In this document: piece after piece, positions 40,044 through 50,290 of the stretch
Layout: each line of letters opens with the position of its first letter
Numbering within the stretch: position 1 is the first letter of the stretch
From: Cotesia glomerata
Lineage: Eukaryota; Arthropoda; Insecta; Hymenoptera; Braconidae
Length of the DNA: 64,000 nt
Assembly (NCBI RefSeq): GCF_020080835.1
Contig: NC_058167.1
Span: 14,221,403-14,285,402, forward strand
Direction: 5' to 3'
The notes under the pieces: model-generated
Databases searched by the model: none
Seen by the model: only the letters and a program-made list of their open reading frames with translations
What the model was told of the DNA's origin: nothing
Position numbers and translations under genes: made by a program

Positions 40044-42503
40044 ATGATTATTATTAATTAGTTTGTGATTTATATTCTACGATTGCGATATAAATGACTT
40101 TTAAAAGTTCATCATTTATTTTATTATAAAAATAATAACAATTATTATTGTCATTATTATTTAAATAGTTTAAAGAAATTAAAATGCTTGTAGCTCTGTT
40201 TAATCTTAATTTTTATTTTTTTAATTAATTGATCATATTTTATAAACTTGTCATAATTTAAAGCGATTTACAATAAAATTATCGTCGCACTCACTGACAT
40301 TTGTTAATTAGATAATAAGTATATGAATGCATTTGAAATATTTAAACAATATATAATAGTACCGGTCACAAAATTTCTTCACTACCGTCCGCCAAAAAAC
40401 CTAACTAACAGACAATTATTTATATTTTATTTTGTTTGTAAAAAAATTATTCCAGCATTCATTCGATTGTAAATAATTAATGATAAGTTTATAGCGACGT
40501 CAGTGGGTGTGCGTATTTTCAGATATTATATTCAGTTCAAGGAATTAATTATCACGAGATATTAATTACAGATGAGTGAATAAATACAAATCCAATACAA
40601 TACAATATACAGTAGATTTTTCAAAAACAAATAGCTAAATATATTTCTTTTAAGTATCACATTTGTCAACAAAATATTGCATGTATTTTCATAATTAAAG
40701 TAAGGAATATTTTAATATAAATAAATCGAGAAAACCGGGCGAGGTTATTGAAATAATTAATCAATGATAATGATAATAGACAAGAAATAAGCGAAGCAGC
40801 TGGTAGTATTGCTCACTAACTACAAGACTAATTCAAAAAATCCAAAAATAAACTTATAGATATTTGTTTAATGTAACGTCTTAATAATCGTTTAATAATA
40901 AATTGTAATTATTGTCTTGCGTGTAAATGTTTTTTAAAAAAAATTTTTTATTTTTTAGTCAAAATTTAAAATCAAGTTATACATTTTTTTTATAAAATTA
41001 TTTTTGTAATTTACTGGAAAAAAATTCTACTTAATTTTCTAAAAATTTTTATAATTTTTAATTGAAAATTGCAAGAATGATAATTATAATTTATTGAGTA
41101 TCATGAATGAAATATGGATAAATAAACTGTAATAATAAATTGTGTAATTAATAAGATGAATCGTCCAGTTTTATAAATTGAATCTTTGAATTTAGATGTA
41201 TGTATATTTTTTTAGTTTTATTTTGACTGAAAGTTTGTACAAAACTAAAAATACAAAAACCAACTAATAGACGAGTATATTTTTTGAAAACTGGAAATTA
41301 GCTGGCAATTATAATTTATTATTTTTTAATTAAACTTAACAATAAGTTTAAAAAAAATTTTTCTTAGCTCATACTACACTTATTTAAATTAGTGAAAATA
41401 AAATGCGATTGAATTATAAATGAAATTTTAAAGAATGAAATTGAATTTAATGAGCTTATTAGGCAATTTAAAAAAAAAATATTTATTGTGTTGAAGTTTT
41501 CAGTGTCAAAAAATAAATAAAACATTTGTATAAATTGATCAAAATTAAAAAAAAAAAAAAAAAAACTTAGAAAAATTCAATCGAGTGACTGACACATTTA
41601 ATAATTAATTTTTTTGATAAATTTTTTTTACTTTGAGTAGTTCATGTTTACAAAAGCGTAATTTTTTAATTAATTAATTAATAGAATTAATAATTAATTA
41701 TCAATTGAACACTGCCATTTAATTTATTTAATAAAACTTGACATTTGTTTTTAAAACTGTGTTCAAATGTTGTCGCTAATTATTTCTATAAAGTAATTTT
41801 AACTACTATTTTATATCTATTGAAATGCATTTTTTTGTTTTTATTATTATTTTTATTTATATGAATTAAATAATTAAATTGTACGAATAAGTGTCAAAGA
41901 AACGAGATATTACTAAGTAATTATATGATTGATAAAGACTAGTAGAATGCTAGTGTGTACTTTATGTGGTCGATTAACTGACATGAAAAAATAATAAATG
42001 GTTAAAGAAGAAATTGAGTAAAATTTGAGCGTTGTTAATTAAATGTAACTATCAATATCGATCAATGCACGCGTAAAGAAATTATTAAATATATTACTGC
42101 CAGTATCGTATGTAAATATTATTATTTTTATTATTAATTATGATTAAATGACTTAATAATAATAATTATCATTATTATAAATTTATGATTGTATGTAAAG
42201 TGACATTGTGAATTTTTAAGTGAGAAAAGTAATCATTAAAGTTTGAATGAGTGAAAATGTTTAGATTAATTAATTGTACAATTAATTGAACTTATTAAAA
42301 AAATAAAATAAAATTGCATTTTAAGTGCTTCCAAAAAAGACCTTTTTTCTTTTGTTAACTCAGTACTTTAATTATCTATATTATTAAGAGAATAAACAAA
42401 GTTGTATCATTCTGTGATTGTACAATTTTGTATCATTCTCACCGATAGTCAATTTACTATGATAAGTATTTTGGCTGCATTCGAAAATGCTCTATCTCTA
42501 GAT

Positions 42504-42775
42504 ACATAATTAAGAAATTACCTTGTATCTTGTGAACTATTGACATTTTTAAAGATATAAGCTCATCCCGATGTTACACTCATCAAGACCTTTCATTTGA
42601 GTACCCACATCAAATTTTCATATATGTATATATATTATATATATATATATGTATATATGAAATATATATTAAAATGCCATGCGGGTACTCAAATGAAAGC
42701 TCTTGATGATTGTAACATCAGGACGAGCTTATATCTTTAAAAATGTTAATAGTTAAGAAAGTACAGTGCAATTTA
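42504..42775. repeat. Hairpin repeat, first unit of a tandem pair
   Basis: A unit of about 272 bases that is itself an inverted repeat. The left arm reads AAAGATATAAGCTCATCCCG ATGTTACACTCATCAAGACC TTTCATTTGAGTACCCACAT; the right arm is its reverse complement, with an AT-rich palindromic centre of TATATA repeats. The second unit follows immediately at 42776. RNA from it would fold into a long hairpin. It resembles foldback or MITE families; a satellite origin is also possible. Confidence 0.85.
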
Positions 42776-43040
42776 ACATAATTAAGAAATTACCTTGTAT
42801 CTTGTAAATTATTGACATTTTTAAAGATATAAGCTCATCCCGATGTTACACGCATCAAGACCTTTCATTTGAGTACCCACATCAATTTTTCATATATTTA
42901 TATATATATATATAGTATATATGAAAAATATATGAAAATGTATGTGGGTACTCAAATGAAAGCTCTTGATGAGTGTAACATCGGGATGAGCTTATATCTT
43001 TAAAAACATCAATAGTTATTAAAGTACAGTGCAATTTAAC
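42776..43040. repeat. Hairpin repeat, second unit of a tandem pair
   Basis: A direct copy of 42504-42775 (period about 272), again a hairpin with arms containing GATATAAGCTCATCCCGATG and CATCGGGATGAGCTTATATC. Differences between the two units are few and lie mainly in the AT-rich centre, so the duplication is recent. It lies about 0.5 kb upstream of small gene A. Confidence 0.85.
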
Positions 43041-43522
43041 AAAAGTCATCCAATAAATCAAAATTTTGTTTATTTATAGTTAAATTATAGACAAAATTAA
43101 AAATTTTCTAATTATTCTAAACTTATTTACTTTTATAATTTCAGTATTATATTTAGTATAATTTGATATTTTATTCAAACACTGTTTTCACTTTTATTTC
43201 TTCAAATCACATAGCGTACATTCTCCTAAATACAGCTGTAGTTAACTACCTGTTGCGCGCGCATTTAGGAATGTATCCACGTTGATAAGTTGGTAACCTA
43301 CAATCTCTATGTTCAAAACTATTATTGCACTATATCATGAAAATGTTCTTTCAAAAAGCGACTACCATTCATTTGGATGCATTTGGAGTGGCGAGCATCT
43401 AGAACAGTTCAACAACGTGGTCACCAGAAAAACTAATACATTGTTTATCTTTAACATTATATTAACTCCAAAGCAAGGTTTTAAAAATTCAACATCTTTA
43501 ATATATTTAAAAAAATAAAAAA

Positions 43523-44352
43523 ATGGTAAGATATTAATAAATTATTATAATGCTAAAATTAGCTGACATTTTTAATTTTTTCATTTATTAAATAATAACA
43601 AAAAAATATTTTTTACAAATTGCACTTACAGTTATTTACAAATAAAAATATTTTCATATTATTTTGTTCATAAAAAAAAAATTCTAAAAATTTTTAAATG
43701 TCGGCTAACTTAATTTTTATTAAATTTGACAATTTTTAAAGTAATTAACATTCTTGTTATTTATCATGGTCATGGTTAATTGTGTTTTTTTGAGCTATGA
43801 TAATATCTAACCTATAAATTTTTTCATATTACTTTATTATATTAATCATAATAAAATTTTTTGCTCAAAATAAATATGTAAATTTATTTTGAAACAAAAA
43901 TTTTAATTAATTTTCAGGAGTCATGCGATTGCTCGAGCTCACTCTGCATATCAACGGAGAAAAATCCGGTAAAAAAGTTGCGCTTGTATATTTTAAACCT
44001 TGTCTTTTATTACCGTGACATGGCGAAGAACAAACAGGACCTTGCAGGTCTCTCTTATCAAGTAAAAAGTGGTATGACGGACAACCAAATCGAATTGTTG
44101 AGGATTAATGAGCTTGATGCAAGACTTTCAATAGGATGTGCTTTCCTTATGTTACACTACTACGTCACATATATAGAAGGATGCAAGGCAGCTCAATTTG
44201 CCTTAGATGATAACCCAGATGTAGGAATGTTCCAATATTACTTAAAACTCAGACGTAAACACACAAAATCTATCCGTGAGTTGCTATCTCTGGATGACAA
44301 AATTGTCGCAACAATCAAGGAGCGAACTTATTATTTTATGGATCAAGTTTAA
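43523..44352 (+). CDS. Small gene A of unknown function (145 aa, two coding exons)
   Basis: Exon 1 contributes only the start codon: ATG at 43523-43525 directly followed by the donor GTAAGATAT. Exon 2 runs from 43918 (acceptor TTTTCAG) to TAA at 44350-44352. The protein begins MESCDCSSSLCISTEKN and later has a helical-looking core with YYVTYIEGCKAAQFAL (about residues 86-101), then a basic segment YLKLRRKHTKSIRELL and the end YYFMDQV. There is no signal peptide or membrane span. It is paralogous to gene B at 48882-49878: same ATG-only exon, same first five bases of intron, same CDCSxxxCIS motif, same spacing to the YxExCxxAQ motif. I do not recognise the family and assign no function. The N-terminal Cys cluster could bind metal, which is speculation. 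Expression is unproven. Confidence 0.7.
43600..43740 (+). repeat. Copy of the GTCGGCTAAC repeat in intron of gene A
   Basis: Contains ACAAATTGCACTTACAG, AATTCTAAAAATTTTTAAAT and GTCGGCTAACTTAATTTTTA, in the same order as the copy at 31973-32115. Diverged, non-coding. Confidence 0.5.
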
Positions 44353-45027
44353 AAATGACCTATCAGTTCCAAAGTGGAGATAGCTAAATTTTATGTAAAA
44401 AAAAAAAAAGTTGAAATTATAATAAATATTGACATAATTGAAGATAAATTGATCTTTTGATGATCGACCAGTTCATCACGCAATAATGTATAAAAGCTAG
44501 AAATGAATAATTGTATAAAAGCTGGAAATGAGTAATTGAATTGTAATTAAAAAGATGGATGAATTAAGAATATCAATAAAAATATGTCATTGATATTTAT
44601 CATGAATTTATTTTACAAAAAAATACTATGCCAAGACTGATTTTGATTGTTTCAATTTTTTAAAGTGTTTTTATTTGAATTATTGAGATTATCGCCTGAA
44701 AGTACTCCCACTTTATCAGCTGGCTCTTCTTGACGGTGCAAATCCAAATTATTTTTGGATATTCTGCTGTGACTATTCATTTTTTATATTGGTATTGATT
44801 ATTGATTAAATAAAAATATTTTAAAGAAATTGCTATTGAACATTTGTTTTTACTACCTGTCTAATACTCATAGCCATAGTGCATGAAATATAAAGAAGAA
44901 TAGATGATCATACTGAGAAACATTAGTTTATAACTTATATATTTATTTATTTAATTACAACCAAACCCAACAGCCGTAGCCATTAACAGAGTTAATAATC
45001 TTTACAAAGTAATTATTTTAAAATGAA
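44353..45027. other. Gene A 3' region, nothing else seen
   Basis: Likely 3' untranslated sequence of gene A with AATAAA-type signals near 44413 and 44575, then AT-rich intergenic DNA. No further feature recognised. Confidence 0.4.
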
Positions 45028-45504
45028 TTAGAATTTGATCAGCCTAATTCAAGCCAACAGATGGACGGTCCATCTTCCCTTCTATTCGAGAGTTTTATTC
45101 CCTCTTTCCGTTAGTTCGATGGAAATCCATCAAACTTGAATACTAGTAAAGCTGGAAGCTTGTGGTGTCTGTTCCCGAGTTATGAAGATGTTAATTGAGT
45201 GAAAGAAAATTGAATGAGAGCAAAGACAGACTTTGAAAAAATAAATGGGGTTGGTTGCCATTCTTTTCAGGTCTTTGCTCTCATTCAATTTTCTTTCACT
45301 ATCTTTCACTCAATTAACATCTTCATAACTCGGGAACAGATACCACAAGCTTCCAGCTTTACTAGTATTCAAGTTTGATGGATTTCCATCGAACTAACGG
45401 GAAGAGGGAATAAAACTCTCGAATAGAAGGGAAGATGGACTGTCCACCTGTTGGCTTGAATTAGATTCACTAGTCATTTGTGACCTTAGGCTGATCAAAT
45501 TCTA
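45028..45504. mobile_element. Foldback element, 477 bases, almost entirely palindromic
   Basis: The left end TTAGAATTTGATCAGCCTAA and the right end TTAGGCTGATCAAATTCTAA are exact inverted copies. The arms continue inward for about 200 bases: CAACAGATGGACGGTCCATC, GAGTTTTATTCCCTC, GTTCGATGGAAATCCATC, GGAAGCTTGTGGTGTCTG, TGAAAGAAAATTGAATGAG, each with its inverted partner. The loop is about 45 bases (AAATGGGGTTGGTTGCCATT). Arm identity is very high, so the element is young or arm-converted. It carries no protein gene. Confidence 0.9.
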
Positions 45505-45998
45505 ATTATATATACAATCGGTCACTGAAAACAACTCTGAAATATTTTAAAATTATTTTAGTAATGACAAGATAACCAAGAAAGTTAAATAATAAATTCA
45601 GATTGTAGCAATCACTTCATAGCTACTCGAGTAGGTAAACATAAAAAAATAAAAATAACAAAAGAAAAAAGTAACAAAATTGTATGAAGAAAATTTGAGT
45701 AATTATAGACATAAATTAAGGCCACTTGATAAAATAGTTTGCATAGAGAATTAGGATTATAATTAGCAGAGAGATCAGAACGGCTAGTTCGGCAGAGCTC
45801 AGTAATTAATCATGACCAATCATATTTTTTTAATTAAATTTATGATAACTTATAACTTACAACTTACGCTTTACAATATAATTTAATTTGCTTTGACTTA
45901 ACGTCACATACTTACATCATTTTTATATTATTAATTGGGTCGTTTAATTTAATTATTATCATTTTATCATAATCTTTACTACCCGTGTGGAGTAAATA

Positions 45999-46083
45999 AA
46001 TGTTAAGATTATTTGTATATCTACTGTAAGGCCCTTAAGAAATTTTGGCTTCAGGGTCTAAATTATTAAATAAATAAATAAAA
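45999..46083 (+). mobile_element. LINE 3' tail with (TAAA)n end
   Basis: GTAAGGCCCTTAAGAAATTT TGGCTTCAGGGTC followed by AAATTATTAAATAAATAAAT AAA. This is the look of a non-LTR retrotransposon 3' end: a small GGCCCTT...AGGGTC stem next to a short tandem-repeat tail. Only the 3' end is recognisable; how far it extends upstream is unclear. Confidence 0.6.
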
Positions 46084-46862
46084 TCAGTCGACAACTTTAG
46101 AATTATTTTGATACTGATACTCAAACCCAATTTTTATCTATTTCTTCTTCCATTAAATAAGTAGCCATTCATTCATGAGATAGATTATTTCGACGCAAAA
46201 GCATCCGACTTTACACTTATCTCTTCGATAATATAAAAACTACTCGAGTTAACTCTAACTAAAATTATTTTTATAAAAATTTTACAGAATTATTTTTTTT
46301 TTTTATTTTCTACTTGTGTTACAAAATAAATACAAGTAAAATAATTTGTAAAGAAAAATAACTTAGTCAAAAAATTTAAAGTAATTATTATTTATTTATT
46401 TATGTATTTATTATATGTTTATCCACTTTCATAGAATTCAACTTAATATCCTCTTCTGAAAAATGATTTAAATAATCCCTTAATTAAATACACAAATTTC
46501 AAGAAATTAGTTAAATTGTCTATTTTTAGATTTCTATTTTTTTTTTACTCAAATTAAAATTATTTTTACTCAGTGACTTATTCTTTCAAAATTTACAATA
46601 TAATAAGATTCACAATTTTAATTTTCTTATTGAATAATTTCAACTACAGATACATGTTTAATATTAATTAACTCTAAATAATCACGACTATTAGATAAAT
46701 CCTTTACATAAACTTTAGACAATTTTACCTTTTAACTTTTAATATACGTACTTTATATTAACTTTAACTAATATTCATCACAAATAGAGATCTTAAATAA
46801 AATTAAACTGAAATTAATTTTCAATATTAATATCTTCAGTTAGAAAACATTTGAGATTAAGC

Positions 46863-48303
46863 CTAATACAGTTGACCAGTTCTCATATAAAACTTTTGAA
46901 TGGTCTTCTTCGGATTTGAATCCTCTCCAGGGTCTGATTTAACAGGTGAAAGCTCGCCGAAGAAACTTTGCGTGCCAACGGGTGTTTCAAATCTTAAGAT
47001 CCTAATTACTGCCCGAAAATCATCAAATATTCGTTCACAGTTGGGATCACTAAAATATTTTATAATTTATTATTTATTATTATGAAAATTAAGTTAGCTG
47101 ATAACTTAAAATTTATAGAGTTTTTTTTATTGGCAAAATTATTACTAAATAAAACAAAATTTTAATTTGTAAAAAACTAAAAGTGTAATTTCTAAAAAAA
47201 TTTTTTAGTTATAATTTAATAAATTAAAAAATATCAAAAAATTAATAAACGTCGGCTAACTTTACTATTATGTTATTATTACTATTATTTTTTTTTTGTA
47301 AGATGAATTCATACCTTAAGACTTACCACAAGGTTGTTTCGTTGTGTTTCCAAGGCAAGAACATTGATTTAATGATAGGATCAATATATTTTTGACATTC
47401 CTCGACGTAATCGAATGCCCATAATAGATCAAATTCTTCTTCCATAGGATTACAAGTTGTCAGTAGTTTTTCTACAGCTATTCTTCGTTTATTAACCAGC
47501 TGTAAAATTACTGGGTTGCTATGATCCGTTTTCAACGCCAATTTCAGGACTTTGTTGGTATCAACAAACGTCCGCAAACAATCCAAATATTCAAGGAACA
47601 GCGTCTTACTTTTTTCAACCTGAATAAAAATGATACTGAAGTTAACTAACATGTGATGATTTCTAGGATTTTATTCAACAAACCAATTATAACAAAATTT
47701 TCTGAAAAATTCCATGAAGCTTAAGTTTAGCAAACATTTGTCAATTTTGAAAATATATATTATTACATAAAAATTCAAAAAAAAATTTTTAAGTGAAATT
47801 TTTTTGTTAATATAAAATTAATTAAAGAAAACAACCAAAAAATTTTTTAATATCGGCTGATTTCAGTATCATAAAATTCCAATTTTAAATGTGTGAAAAA
47901 ATTATTGTTATAATTTTATTTTTTTTATTTTTTTAGATGTAACATTTGTTGTAAAAGTATGACATTAAAGTTAGCAGTCATTAAAGAATTTTTGAATTTT
48001 TTTTAACAAACAAATTTAATAAATTGCATTTTTTATTCTTTTAAATTTCTACAAGTCAATTTTTTTTGCTAATTTTTTTTGCCATAATTTATTTGTTAAA
48101 AAAAATTCTAAAAATTATTTAATATCTGCTAAATTTATTTTCATTGTAAAAGTCCAAAAAATTACAGATGTCTGCTAACTTTAGTTTCATTAATAAAAAT
48201 AAAAATTCTGTCACTGAACAAGTTGTAAAAAAATTCACTCTTACCGCTTTGATTTGACAGGTAAAATTAAAAAAAAAAAATATATTACCTTTGCAGTGTT
48301 CAT
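46863..48303 (-). CDS. Small gene C of unknown function (164 aa, three coding exons)
   Basis: On the minus strand. Exon 1: 48303-48289, MNTAK, donor AAAG|GTAATATA. Exon 2: 47619-47327, acceptor TTATTCAG, donor TTGTG|GTAAGT. Exon 3: 47049-46863, acceptor ATTTTAG, ending QLY then TAG. Phases 0 and 2 join exactly; the codon across the second junction is TGT, giving ETTLCDPNCERIFDD. Exon 2 carries LWAFDYVEECQKYIDP, resembling the YxExC motif of genes A and B, and CDPNC resembles their CDCS...C motif, although in a different position. The C-terminal part is polar (PVKSDPGEDSNPKK). There is no signal peptide and no known domain that I can name. It is divergent from gene B, whose ATG is about 580 bases away. 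Membership in the A/B family is plausible, not proven. Confidence 0.65.
47958..48097 (-). repeat. Dispersed repeat copy inside intron 1 of gene C
   Basis: The reverse complement reads AACAAATAAATTATGGCAAA ... AAATTGACTTGTAGAAATTT ... GAATAAAAAATGCAATTT ... TTTAATGACTGCTAACTTTA ATGTCAT. It aligns throughout with 31973-32115. A further diverged copy follows on the plus strand to about 48190 (ATGTCTGCTAACTTTAGTTT CATTA). Confidence 0.65.
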
Positions 48304-48661
48304 TTTAAAAAATTAACTCGAAAAAAAATATTAATACTTTAATAAAATTAATGTGCAATTTGAAGTTATGATTTGTAATTAAAATTTTGGATCATCAGTA
48401 CGACTAGGGAATGCGAAATAGAATAATTTGATATTTGATACAAGCCGTGAATTGCGATACATACAACTTCAAACACTTCAAACTTTCAGTAGGCGTGACG
48501 TAAGTTTTGGACATCTACTGGCCAAAAAATGAAACTAAGTAAAGCAAGCAGTGATTGTAGGTGTGAGTATGCAGGCGTGGTATATTAATTATCTTGTATT
48601 ACAGATTAATTATTTACTGGTTAATTAATCATTTAGTTAATTGAATGAAAATTGTTTGTAC

Positions 48662-48692
<31 letters not shown>

Positions 48693-48881
48693 TGAAAGTA
48701 ACAAAAAACACAAAAAACACACTTGTAGGGAATTTCAATAATAGCTCTTGTCAGCTGTAAATTTTTATTGCGCATTAGAATGTCCAAATTGGAAAGACAT
48801 TTTATAGAACCAGAATTCTAATAATAAATTGTAAAATAATAGTTTTGTGAATTGATACTTGAATATAAGAACATCATATAA
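48304..48881. promoter_or_regulatory. Divergent intergenic region between small genes C and B
   Basis: The two start codons (48303 minus, 48882 plus) face away from each other across 578 bases, so the 5' ends and any promoters of both genes should lie here. The least AT-rich part is 48400-48560. A poly-A run of 29 lies at 48662-48690. I see no defined TATA box or other motif. Confidence 0.35.
48662..48690. repeat. Poly-A run of 29
   Basis: Uninterrupted; mononucleotide microsatellite between genes C and B. Confidence 0.85.
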
Positions 48882-49878
48882 ATGGTAAGATATGAATTGT
48901 AATTAATTATTGAATTTAGCGTAAAAATAAATTTTGATAATTTAACATCTGGCAATTTTTGGAATTTTTCTTAACAAGTAAATTATTTTTAAAAAAATTA
49001 AAAGAAAAATTTGACATTTATAAAATTAAAAAAAATTAAGAGTGCAATTTTTAAAAAATATTTTTTTTAGTTTTAGTTTAATTAATAAATAAAATTAAAA
49101 AATGATCAGAATATAGATTTCTGTATCATAATTATTAATTATTAAACAATTTACTTTTTATTAATGAAATCAACAGATATTTAGTCAATTTTTAGTTTTT
49201 TTTTGAACCGTTAAATAAGTACTTACTACAGAATTATTTTTAAAAATTTGCATTCATCGTTTTTTATAATTAGTATAGCTGTAAATTTTTCTTAACACGC
49301 TAGCAGAAGTTATTACAAGAAATTTTCGTCGAGTTTAAGATTAAATAAAATCTCATATTTTTCAGGAGCCATGCGATTGTTCAAATCCACGTTGCATATC
49401 AAAAAAACAAGATCGAGTAAGACAACTCCGTAAAATAATTCGAAAGTTATTTAAGCGGTATGCAGTAATTAATAAGAACGCACCTACACTTTTGGAAATA
49501 TCTACTAAAATATTAAACGGTGTTAAAAATAACGAATTCAAGATTTTAAAACGCCGATGGTTACAAACTAAATCCATAGTGGAAGTGAACAAGGCTTTCA
49601 TATTTCAATATGTTTGGTACATGGAAAATTGCAGGACAGCTCAATCTATATTGAATTCCAACACAAAAAGAATATCGAACTTGAATGAATATTTAAGAGC
49701 CAAAATAAATTCGCCTAAAGCTTTTGATGAAGTTAAATTACTTAATTATGAAAGTATCGAGTTTATGGTTAAGCATTCTGTTGCTAATGTGCGTATTTGT
49801 TTTAAGAGAAATATTATATTATACCCCTTGAAAAGGAAAATAAAAAAAGCCTCAGATCAAATCGGCTTTCTTATTTAA
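48882..49878 (+). CDS. Small gene B of unknown function (171 aa, two coding exons), paralogue of A
   Basis: Exon 1 codes only for the start: ATG at 48882-48884 followed by GTAAGATATG. Exon 2 runs from about 49366 (acceptor TTTTCAG) to TAA at 49876-49878. The protein begins MEPCDCSNPRCISKKQDRV and is strongly basic. It has a central motif YVWYMENCRTAQSIL (about residues 84-98) and then ISNLNEYLRAK. Compared with gene A it has an extra C-terminal tail of about 20 residues, YPLKRKIKKASDQIGFLI. The cysteine spacing CxCx(5)C at the N-terminus and the YxExCxxAQ motif are the parts conserved with A. No signal peptide, membrane span or known domain. Sequence outside the motifs has diverged heavily, so the duplication is old or the proteins evolve fast. 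Function unknown. Confidence 0.7.
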
Positions 49879-49900
49879 TTTCTGTATACTATTTTTTTGT

Positions 49901-49968
49901 CCGACGAAGGCGGAAAGCGGCAACTTTATTTAGCGCAGCGGGACGAAAGTTGCCACTTTCCGCCCAGA
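49901..49968. repeat. GC-rich inverted repeat GGCGGAAAGCGGCAACTTT
   Basis: GGCGGAAAGCGGCAACTTT pairs with AAAGTTGCCACTTTCCGCC across a short loop containing TTTAGCGCAGCGGGACG. The arm has one bulged base. It stands out by its GC content, right after the 3' end of gene B. It may be a transcription end hairpin or the end of an unrecognised element. Confidence 0.65.
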
Positions 49969-50042
49969 GGGCAAAGAAAAAGTTGCTTAAAATTAATATT
50001 TGTTTATTTATTTTTAATTTTCCGCGTGCAGTAATTATTTAT

Positions 50043-50290
50043 GCACTTACCCTGATAGCCACCTTAACAAACTTTTATTTAGTCTACTGCCGAAATTTGT
50101 AGCCAACTTGATGAAAAAAGTTGCAAACGTTTTTACTTAAGTTGTCTACAAGTTACACTGCAATTTTACGTCAAGACTTGCAGTACAAGTATTTTATTAA
50201 AGTTTTAGTAAAGTTGTAGTTAATTTGTTTACAACTGTTGTACTGTAAAAATTTACTGCAAACTTGATGTAAAGTTACCACGAGTATCCA
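50043..50290. repeat. Degenerate AAGTTGCAAA / ACAAGTT repeat block
   Basis: Between a TTACCCTGATAG phrase at 50048 and the LINE remnant lies a block with many short copies of AACTTG, CAAGTT, TTGCAGT and TTTACTG in both orientations (for example AAGTTGTCTACAAGTTACAC and CTGCAAACTTGATGTAAAGT). The phrase CTATCAGGGTACAAG at about 51136 is an inverted match to the left ACTTACCCTGATAG, so 50045-51150 might be one element bounded by short inverted repeats and containing the LINE piece. Tentative. Confidence 0.35.

Larger units (their letters stand above)
39021..42503. other. Pcl 3' region and AT-rich intergenic DNA
   Basis: Begins with the Pcl 3' untranslated region; AATAAA-type signals occur near 39414 and repeatedly after. 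No open frame of note. It contains one MITE (39678-39882), an ATT microsatellite (40007-40041) and a poly-A run of 19 at 41547-41565. The rest shows nothing I can name. Confidence 0.5.

Noticed and set aside
43309..43518. 69-codon open frame just upstream of gene A
   Set aside because: Ends four bases before the ATG of gene A and has no relation to gene B's upstream region; probably 5' untranslated sequence or chance.
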